Shown piece by piece: positions 1-5,072 of a DNA stretch of 5,980 nt. Made by a program: the position numbers and the translations under genes. Numbering within the stretch: the first letter of the stretch is position 1; each line of letters opens with the position of its first letter. Source of the DNA: Chitinophagaceae bacterium (lineage in GTDB: Bacteria; Bacteroidota; Bacteroidia; Chitinophagales; Chitinophagaceae); NCBI GenBank assembly GCA_003167015.1, contig PMUF01000131.1, positions 1 through 5,980 of the forward strand, written 5' to 3'. The notes beneath the pieces are model-generated. The model searched no databases. It worked only from the letters and a program-made list of their open reading frames with translations, and was not told the DNA's origin.

Positions 1-597
1 CGGCGTATCAGCGAGCGCGGCAAGCCCTGCACCAAGGCCGACTTTCTGCAGCCAGGTAACCAGCAGGTAGCTGCAGGTTATATCATCTATGGTTCGTCTA
101 CCATGATGGTGTATGCGACCCGGCGTGGGGTCAACGGGTTTACTTTGGACCCTTCCATCGGAGAATTCACACTGAGCCATCCGAATATCAAATGCCCCGA
201 GAATGGGAAGATCTATTCGGTCAACCACGGTTTCTTTTTTCAATACGATGATCCTGTCAAGGCCTATATCGACGCCTGTCAGAAAAAGAACAAGGACAAT
301 GGCGGTCCCTATACCCAGCGTTATATCGGGAGCATGGTATCCGATGTACACCGTAACCTGATCAAGGGCGGCATCTTCATGTATCCTGCCACTGTCAGCC
401 GGCCGAAGGGTAAGCTGCGCCTGCTCTATGAATGCAACCCTTTTGCCTTCATCGCAGAGGTAGCCGGTGGCAAGGCCACCGATGGCCGGCAGCGGATCCT
501 GGATATACAGCCCACGGAGCTGCACCAGCGATCGCCTTTTTTCATCGGCAGCAGGCTGATGATGGAAGAGTTGGAGACTTATCTTAACAAGGGATAA
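1..597 (+). CDS. fbp: Class I fructose-1,6-bisphosphatase, C-terminal part (5' end outside window)
   Basis: The enzyme hydrolyses fructose-1,6-bisphosphate to fructose-6-phosphate and phosphate, the committed step of gluconeogenesis, in the cytoplasm. The frame is open from base 1 and ends at TAA 595-597, giving 198 residues; relative to the roughly 330-residue E. coli enzyme about 130 N-terminal residues lie upstream. Family hallmarks as I remember them are present in order: QPGNQQVAAGYIIYGSST (about 49-102), PYTQRYIGSMVSDVHRNL, KGGIFMYP, and GKLRLLYECNPFAF, whose Glu (430-432) corresponds to a metal ligand, then AGGKATDG and RILDI. The C-terminus (LHQRSPFFIGS) also follows the E. coli pattern. 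The metal-binding DPLDGSSN-type segment would lie outside the window. No disruption is seen. An internal ATG at 103 is not the start, because conserved sequence continues upstream of it. The 3' end overlaps the convergent acetyltransferase gene by 14 bp. Confidence 0.97.
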   Translation, partial: RRISERGKPCTKADFLQPGNQQVAAGYIIYGSSTMMVYATRRGVNGFTLDPSIGEFTLSHPNIKCPENGKIYSVNHGFFFQYDDPVKAYIDACQKKNKDNGGPYTQRYIGSMVSDVHRNLIKGGIFMYPATVSRPKGKLRLLYECNPFAFIAEVAGGKATDGRQRILDIQPTELHQRSPFFIGSRLMMEELETYLNKG

Positions 598-1297
598 GGC
601 GGCTGAAAGTGGCCTGGCGCAGAACGGTTTTCCTGATGCGCCGGAAAGAGATTTGCCGCCGGTGAGTGAACCCCATGTATTCATATAGCCGGATGGCCCG
701 TTCGTTGCCGGTCGCCACATGCAAGACGGGAATGATCCCGGAAGTATACTGCAGCCGGCACAGCCGGGCAATCAGCCGTTGCGCATATTGTCGTCCCGTA
801 TATTCCGGGTGCGTGCAAATGGCGCTAAGCTCGGTGTACCCTTTCAACCGCAAGCGTTCCCCCGCCATGGCGACCAGCCTTCCATTCATTCTGATACCAT
901 AGTATGTGCCGAGCCGCAGGGTGTCCCTGTTATAATAACCCGGCTGCACGCCGGTAATCAGATCATACATCTCCTCCTTGTCGGCTTCGCCTAGCAGAGA
1001 TAGAGGTACATCTTCAGGGTCCGTTATGGCTGCAGGACCTATCATTTGTGCACAAGGCAGTTCGAGTTCGATCACCCATCCGACCGGAGGCGTTGGCAGT
1101 TCACCGATCAGGTAAAAGGTTTCGCCTTCTTTTATCAGCGGGTCTAATGCAGCCACGCTATCCTGGCCGGCCGGATGACAGGCGGCGAAAGGTAAGATCC
1201 CGGGCTGGTAGCGTTTGGCCAGGTCTCCGCCAATGGCAAAGTTGGCATGATAACTGTCTAATGCCCACCAGGCAGGGTTATCCAGTGCTGTTTCCAT
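584..1297 (-). CDS. GNAT-family N-acetyltransferase
   Basis: A 237-residue protein whose C-terminal half (about 110-222) resembles a GNAT (FR47-like) acetyl-CoA-dependent acyltransferase. Visible elements are a beta-strand pair with GIRMNGRLVAMAGERLRL (134-151), motif A ELSAICTHPEYTGRQYAQRL (156-175) with the pyrophosphate-binding loop in the form YTGRQYA rather than the usual R-G-x-G-x-G/A, and motif B VATGNERAIRLYEYMGF (194-210). The N-terminal about 95 residues are less conserved and may form an extra domain. The substrate cannot be told from sequence. I chose the ATG at 1297 (METALDNP). The frame stays open to 1429, but that stretch encodes an Arg-rich, low-quality peptide antisense to the neighbouring CAP gene. 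Start codons of the two divergent genes are 12 bp apart. The last codons run into the end of fbp. Confidence 0.85.
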   Translation of the reverse strand: METALDNPAWWALDSYHANFAIGGDLAKRYQPGILPFAACHPAGQDSVAALDPLIKEGETFYLIGELPTPPVGWVIELELPCAQMIGPAAITDPEDVPLSLLGEADKEEMYDLITGVQPGYYNRDTLRLGTYYGIRMNGRLVAMAGERLRLKGYTELSAICTHPEYTGRQYAQRLIARLCRLQYTSGIIPVLHVATGNERAIRLYEYMGFTHRRQISFRRIRKTVLRQATFSRLIPC

Positions 1298-1309
1298 ATT
1301 CTTCAATTT

Positions 1310-1786
1310 ATGACTTTTCGATCCATTCACAGGCGCTTTTTTGTCGGTATGCTTATCCTGGTGGTGACGTCTCACGTAACCGCAGGCACGCCGGCGCCGT
1401 CTACCCCACCTGCCTCGATGTCCAGGCAAATCCTGGTCTTTGTCAACGAATATCGCCGGTCCAAGGGGCTGCCGGCTTTGCAGCCCAATTCTTTCATTTC
1501 ATCGGTGGCGCTAGGTCACAGCAGGGACATGCTGACGGGTAAGAGCCCGTTTGGGCATGACGGTTTCCGGCAGCGGATCAACGTGATCAGCAGTCGCCTG
1601 GGAAAGCTGCATGTGGCGGCTGAAAATGTCGCTTCGGGGCCGATGGGGGCGCGGGAGGTGGTCGACGGCTGGCTGCACAGTCCCGGCCACCGTCGTAATA
1701 TCGAAGGTGATTTCCGGCTGACCGGCATCGGACTGGCCGAAGGTCGTAACGGGATGATCTATTTCACGCAAATATTTGTGCGGTGA
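1310..1786 (+). CDS. Secreted CAP/SCP-domain protein (YkwD-like)
   Basis: A 158-residue exported protein. Residues 1-25 form a classical signal peptide: a basic start with R4, R8 and R9, hydrophobic FFVGMLILVV, and a plausible signal peptidase I site after A25 (V-T-A). No lipobox cysteine is seen. A short Pro/Ser/Thr linker (27-38) leads to a compact CAP (SCP/PR-1) domain, about 39-157. It contains the opening helix ILVFVNEYRRSKGLPAL, ALGHSRDM (H70), FGHDGF (81-86), AENVASG (E105), the SPGHRRNI signature (124-131, H127), TGIGLAEG and YFTQIF. H70, E105 and H127 match the conserved cavity residues of the family. CAP proteins have varied or unknown bacterial roles (lipid binding, cell-wall association), so the job here is unknown. 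The start at 1310 is preferred over ATG 1349 because it supplies the positively charged n-region. Confidence 0.88.
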   Translation: MTFRSIHRRFFVGMLILVVTSHVTAGTPAPSTPPASMSRQILVFVNEYRRSKGLPALQPNSFISSVALGHSRDMLTGKSPFGHDGFRQRINVISSRLGKLHVAAENVASGPMGAREVVDGWLHSPGHRRNIEGDFRLTGIGLAEGRNGMIYFTQIFVR

Positions 1787-1788
1787 GT

Positions 1789-1811
1789 CCGCTCTGTCGG
1801 GCTAAGAGCGG
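1789..1811 (+). terminator. Candidate hairpin after the CAP-domain gene
   Basis: CCGCTCT (1789-1795) can pair with AGAGCGG (1805-1811) around a 9-base loop, beginning 3 bases after the CAP stop codon. The stem is perfect over 7 bp. There is no U-run after it (GATTGTG), so it is not a textbook intrinsic terminator. It could instead stabilise the mRNA 3' end or occur by chance. Its position, between the CAP gene and the start of the next transcription unit, is the main support. Confidence 0.35.
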
Positions 1812-1863
1812 GATTGTGCGTTGAACGTGCATATTTGTGTACGGGGCAAACGTGCCTTTTTCG

Positions 1864-1871
1864 TAATTTTA
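1864..1871 (+). promoter_or_regulatory. Weak candidate -7 box upstream of the ABC ATPase gene
   Basis: TAATTTTA matches 7 of 8 positions of the Bacteroidota TAnnTTTG -7 element and lies 4 bases before the ATG at 1876. CATATTTG at 1830-1837 is a second 7-of-8 match. Neither has a TTG-type -33 element at the usual 17-23 base spacing; the TTTG at 1834-1837 is 26 bases from the 1864 box. A promoter is expected somewhere in the 1787-1875 spacer, since this starts a three-gene run, but the exact site is uncertain. Confidence 0.25.
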
Positions 1872-1875
1872 GGGC

Positions 1876-2643
1876 ATGACAGATGAGATCATTATTTCCG
1901 TCAATAACCTGACCAAGAACTACGGCCAGTTCGAAGCTGTGAAGGGCATCAGTTTTGAAGTGCGGGAAGGGGAGATCTTCGGCCTGCTGGGGCCCAATGG
2001 CGCCGGCAAATCCACCACCCTCGAGATCATCGAGACTTTGCGGGAAAAGACCGGTGGCCAGGTGATGGTCGACGGCTTCAACCTGGACAAAGACCCCGGC
2101 GAGATCAAAAAGATCATCGGCGTACAATTACAGACCTCCGGCTATTACCCTGGCCTCACCCTGATCGAGTTGATCGAGCTTTTCGGTGGTTTGTACAACC
2201 AGCCGGTCAAACCGCTGGAATTGCTGGATACCGTCAATCTGCGGGACAAAGCCAAGGCGAAATACAAGGAGCTTAGCGGCGGTCAGAAGCAGCGATTTTC
2301 GATCGCCACGACGCTGATCAATCAGCCGCGGATCATTTTCCTGGACGAGCCGACCACAGGGCTCGACCCCCAGGCGCGACGTAACCTCTGGGATCTGATC
2401 AGGGCGATCAGGGACAGGGGGACTACCGTCATTATTACGACCCATTATATGGATGAGGCAGAAGTGTTATGCGACCGTGTAGCCATCATCGATTCGGGCA
2501 GGATCATTGCCATGGAATCTCCGGACCGGCTGATAGACCGGCTGGTGGCTACCGGGTTCGAGCGACCGAAGGAGGTGAAGCAGGCTAACCTGGAAGACGT
2601 CTTCATTCATCTGACCGGGCATGCATTACGCCCAGAAAATTAG
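1876..2643 (+). CDS. ABC transporter ATP-binding protein (ABC-2/DrrA-like type)
   Basis: A 255-residue cytoplasmic ATPase that would power a membrane permease. All nucleotide-binding motifs are intact: Walker A GPNGAGKST (39-47), Q-loop Gln at about 86, signature LSGGQKQR (133-140), Walker B IIFLDEPT with catalytic E158 (153-160), D-loop GLDP (162-165) and switch His H190 in TTHYMDEAE. The tail carries ANLEDVFIHLTG (237-248), typical of DrrA/NodI/YadG-like ATPases that pair with ABC-2 family permeases in export. No permease, periplasmic binding protein or outer-membrane factor is seen next to it: the following genes are a DinB-like protein 6 bp downstream and then a NUDIX hydrolase. The permease must be encoded elsewhere, or this is a soluble ATPase. 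ATG 1876 gives the standard family N-terminus and lies after an 89-bp spacer. The substrate is unknown. Confidence 0.95.
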   Translation: MTDEIIISVNNLTKNYGQFEAVKGISFEVREGEIFGLLGPNGAGKSTTLEIIETLREKTGGQVMVDGFNLDKDPGEIKKIIGVQLQTSGYYPGLTLIELIELFGGLYNQPVKPLELLDTVNLRDKAKAKYKELSGGQKQRFSIATTLINQPRIIFLDEPTTGLDPQARRNLWDLIRAIRDRGTTVIITTHYMDEAEVLCDRVAIIDSGRIIAMESPDRLIDRLVATGFERPKEVKQANLEDVFIHLTGHALRPEN

Positions 2644-2649
2644 AAGCTT

Positions 2650-3186
2650 ATGAATATCGCCTTTACCGACCTGCGTTACCCGATCGGGAAATATGAACCC
2701 CGGCCATTTTCCCAACAGCAGAAAGAAGAATGGCTCAACGATATCAAGTTCCTGCCCCAGTTGCTGGAGAACGCCGTTATCAACCTGGATGAGTCGCAGC
2801 TGCAAACCCCTTATCGTGATGGAGGCTGGACCATCCAGCAGGTAGTGCATCATGTGGCGGACAGTCATATCAATGCTTATTGCCGTTTCAAGCTGGGGCT
2901 TACCGAAGACAATCCTACTATCCGGCCGTATGATGAAGCGGCATGGGCGCTACTGAACGATACGGATAAAATTCCCATTAATATTTCTCTTACCCTGCTG
3001 TATGCGCTGCATACGCGCTGGTATTCGGTGATCGCGGACCTTACGCTCGCCGACTGGGAGAGGAAGGTGTTTCATCCTGAAGCGCAAAAGGAAATGACCC
3101 TGTGGTATCTCCTGGGTAACTATGCCTGGCATGGTAAACACCATGTGGCTCATATTACATCCCTCCGGGACCGAAATAAATGGTGA
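2650..3186 (+). CDS. DinB/YfiT-like putative metal-dependent hydrolase or thiol S-transferase
   Basis: A 178-residue protein of the DinB-like four-helix-bundle superfamily, closest in pattern to the B. subtilis YfiT/BstA group. It starts with the family-like LRYPIGKYEP (8-17), has DGGWTIQQVVHHVADSH (57-73) and ends with NYAWHGKHHVAHI (157-169). By analogy with YfiT the metal (Ni or Zn) would be held by three histidines, here most likely H68, H164 and H168; these are all present. YfiT was called a putative metal-dependent hydrolase, and relatives act as bacillithiol or other thiol S-transferases; which reaction occurs here cannot be decided from sequence. The ATG is 6 bp after the ABC ATPase stop, and the TGA at 3184-3186 overlaps or abuts the NUDIX start, indicating co-transcription. 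A detoxification role is an inference. Confidence 0.9.
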   Translation: MNIAFTDLRYPIGKYEPRPFSQQQKEEWLNDIKFLPQLLENAVINLDESQLQTPYRDGGWTIQQVVHHVADSHINAYCRFKLGLTEDNPTIRPYDEAAWALLNDTDKIPINISLTLLYALHTRWYSVIADLTLADWERKVFHPEAQKEMTLWYLLGNYAWHGKHHVAHITSLRDRNKW

Positions 3187-3188
3187 TT

Positions 3189-3746
3189 ATGAAAGATCTC
3201 AGCTGGAAAACGCTGTCCTCGAAATATTTGTTCAAAGATACCTGGTTCACGCTCCGTGCAGACACCTGTGAAACGCAGGAAGGCAAGCTCATCACACCCT
3301 ATTATGTGTATGAATTCCCCGACTGGGTCATCGCTGTCGCCCTGACGGAGGATGGAAAATTCATCCTGGAGAGACAATACCGTCATGCCCTCGGGGTAAC
3401 GAATTTCGAACTGCCGGGAGGCTGCGTCGAAAAATCCGATCCTTCGCTGGAGGTAGCTGTCCGGCGGGAGTTGCAAGAGGAGACGGGTTATACTTTCGAC
3501 AATGTGGAATTCCTGTGCAAGACTTCGGCCAACCCGTCCACGAACAACAATTGGGCGCATATCTACCTGGCTACCGGGGGCAGGCTGACGCAGAAGCAGG
3601 ACCTCGATCCCAATGAGGAGATCGAGGTCTATTTGTATACGTTCGATGAGCTAAAGCAGCTGCTGAAGGATAACGGTATCATTCAAAGCATGCATGTAAC
3701 GGCGTTTTTTTATGCTTTCCAGAAATTGGGATATTTCTCGCTGTAG
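3189..3746 (+). CDS. NUDIX hydrolase (ADP-ribose pyrophosphatase-like)
   Basis: A 185-residue hydrolase for a nucleoside-diphosphate-linked substrate, possibly ADP-ribose or an NDP-sugar. An N-terminal beta region (WFTLRADTCETQEGK, then YYVYEFPDWVIAVALTEDGKFILERQYRHALG) precedes the Nudix box. That box spans GGCVEKSDPSLEV...RRELQEETGY (77-101) and keeps the catalytic R-E-L-x-E-E-x-G core (93-100). It is followed by TSANPSTNNNWAHIYLA (112-128), typical of ADP-ribose pyrophosphatase-like members. The box has one more residue before REL than the consensus G-x5-E-x7-REU, a variant I believe occurs in relatives. The start is ambiguous: ATG 3189 (MKDLSW) lies 2 bp after the upstream stop, while in-frame ATG 3180 would overlap it by 7 bp and add three residues. 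Either suggests translational coupling with the DinB-like gene. The last 96 bp are antisense to the end of folC. Confidence 0.92.
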   Translation: MKDLSWKTLSSKYLFKDTWFTLRADTCETQEGKLITPYYVYEFPDWVIAVALTEDGKFILERQYRHALGVTNFELPGGCVEKSDPSLEVAVRRELQEETGYTFDNVEFLCKTSANPSTNNNWAHIYLATGGRLTQKQDLDPNEEIEVYLYTFDELKQLLKDNGIIQSMHVTAFFYAFQKLGYFSL

Positions 3747-5042
3747 GTGCGGTTGTACTTCCGCGACGACGAATACGCTGCCACACACGACAACGAGGTC
3801 TTTGGGCTTTGCATGTGCCTTTGCTGCCTGCAGCGCTTCTGCAACAGTAGGGTAGGGCCGGCCGTTCAATCCCGCCGCTAAGGCCTGCGTCGCCAGCTCA
3901 TCCTGCGGCAGGGCACGGGGGATCTGCGCCCGGGTAAAATAGTAACGGGCCTGTCGGGGAAGAAGCGCCAGCACTTTGTCGATGGCCTTGTCTTTCACCA
4001 TGCCCAGTACGATATGCAATTCTTCGTGGTCTGTCAGTTCGATCTGGCGCAGCAGCTGGCGGATGCCGTCTTCGTTGTGCGCCACGTCGAGAACGATGTC
4101 CGGCTGTTCATGGATGATTTCCCAACGGCCATGCAGGCCGGTCAGCTTTTTTACCTGCCGGAGGGCGCGGTGGACGACGGTGGGGTCCAACTGCCATCCT
4201 TTGCTCCGCATCAGGTGTACGGTCTCGAGTACGGTCAGCAGGTTGCGCGCCTGGTAGATGCCGGCCAGGTCCAGGGTATAGAAGTCGACGTCGGCAGCGA
4301 CCGGGGTAGTAGCGACTTCTACTTCCAGGGTATGCCGTCCATATTTCCAGTCGGTGACATATCGCTGCTGGTCGGCAAAGGTCAGCGGAGCGTTTTCCAG
4401 CCCAGCTTTTTGTTGAAATACCGGTGCCGTTTCAGGCTGGTGTTCGCCAATGACGACCGGGACTCCTTTTTTGATGATGCCTGCTTTTTCCCCTGCGATC
4501 GCGGGTAGGGTATCACCCAACAGGTTCATATGATCATAGCCGATGTTAGTGATGACCGACAGTTCGGGAAGGATGATATTGGTACTGTCGAGCCGGCCGC
4601 CCAAGCCCACTTCTACGATGGCGATATCCACCTGTTGCTGCGCGAAATAATCGAAGGCCATGATGACCGTCACTTCGAAGAAGGAAGGGTCGATACTGTC
4701 GGCCAGGGGCCGGATCTTTTCTACAAAGTCCATGACAAAGGCTTCGTCGATCATTTTTCCGTCGACTTTAATCCGCTCGCGAAAATCCTTCAGATGGGGT
4801 GAGGTGTAGAGTCCCGTTTTATAGCCTGCGGCCTGGAAGATAGCGGCCAGCATATGACTGGTCGAGCCTTTGCCATTGGTGCCTGCTACATGGATAGATT
4901 TGAATTTGCGTTCGGGATGGCCGGCAAATTCGGTGAGCAGGTTCGTATTAACGAGGTCTGCGCGGTAGGCCGCTGCGCCTATACGGCTGTACATCGGTAG
5001 TTTGCTGAAAAGATAGTCCAGCGTTTGCTGATAGTCCACCAT
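3651..5042 (-). CDS. folC: Bifunctional dihydrofolate synthase/folylpolyglutamate synthase
   Basis: A 463-residue cytoplasmic ATP-dependent ligase of the Mur ligase fold. It adds glutamate to dihydropteroate (giving dihydrofolate) and to tetrahydrofolates. Visible motifs are the P-loop GTNGKGST (54-61), SPHL (81-84), EVGLGGRLDSTN with Mg-binding E144 (144-155), NIGYDHMNLLG with H171, the EKAGIIK segment containing the probably carbamylated Lys186, GIYQARN (261-267), HGRWE (304-308), DVAHN (319-323) of the C-terminal domain, GMVKDK (347-352) and GSVFVVAE (421-428). Family members usually end close to that last motif. This one continues for about 35 residues, and the final 31 are encoded opposite the NUDIX gene. 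Whether it is bifunctional or only FPGS is not visible. It follows the TonB-like gene by 30 bp and has its own strong -7-like box. ATG 5042 matches the family N-terminus (YQQTLDYLFSKLPMYSRIG). Confidence 0.97.
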   Translation of the reverse strand: MVDYQQTLDYLFSKLPMYSRIGAAAYRADLVNTNLLTEFAGHPERKFKSIHVAGTNGKGSTSHMLAAIFQAAGYKTGLYTSPHLKDFRERIKVDGKMIDEAFVMDFVEKIRPLADSIDPSFFEVTVIMAFDYFAQQQVDIAIVEVGLGGRLDSTNIILPELSVITNIGYDHMNLLGDTLPAIAGEKAGIIKKGVPVVIGEHQPETAPVFQQKAGLENAPLTFADQQRYVTDWKYGRHTLEVEVATTPVAADVDFYTLDLAGIYQARNLLTVLETVHLMRSKGWQLDPTVVHRALRQVKKLTGLHGRWEIIHEQPDIVLDVAHNEDGIRQLLRQIELTDHEELHIVLGMVKDKAIDKVLALLPRQARYYFTRAQIPRALPQDELATQALAAGLNGRPYPTVAEALQAAKAHAKPKDLVVVCGSVFVVAEVQPHLQREISQFLESIKKRRYMHALNDTVILQQLL

Positions 5043-5049
5043 AGGGGTG

Positions 5050-5057
5050 CAAAGATA
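5050..5057 (-). promoter_or_regulatory. Candidate Bacteroidota -7 promoter box for folC
   Basis: On the minus strand this reads TATCTTTG, a perfect match to the TAnnTTTG -7 element recognised by the Bacteroidota primary sigma factor. A partial -33 element, TTC at 5078-5080 (TTG expected), lies 20 bases upstream, within the usual range. Only 7 bases separate the box from the folC ATG, so transcription would start at or just before the start codon. It lies in the 30-bp gap after the TonB-like gene, so folC may have its own promoter in addition to read-through. Confidence 0.45.
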
Positions 5058-5072
5058 AATGTCCTCCTCTAA

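Noticed and set aside
1209..1217. TAGCGTTTG as a -7 box for the CAP gene
   Set aside because: It has three rather than two bases between TA and TTTG and lies about 90 bases from the start, with no convincing -33 element.
1298..1429. N-terminal extension of the acetyltransferase frame (44 extra residues)
   Set aside because: It encodes an Arg-rich peptide without family character and lies antisense to the CAP gene's signal peptide; ATG 1297 gives a more natural start.
1422..1436. Inverted repeat CCAGG-caaat-CCTGG inside the CAP gene
   Set aside because: The 5-bp arms in coding sequence are expected by chance, and no context supports a site.
1048..1542. 164-residue plus-strand open frame overlapping the acetyltransferase and CAP genes
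   Set aside because: It spans two better-supported genes in other frames, shows no domain and has unnatural composition, so it is a shadow.
3150..3560. 136-residue minus-strand open frame opposite the NUDIX gene
   Set aside because: It is antisense to a clear Nudix box and has no recognisable domain.
4014..4508. 164-residue plus-strand open frame antisense to folC
   Set aside because: It is fully inside folC, whose motifs are unmistakable; the frame is open because of GC-rich codon bias.
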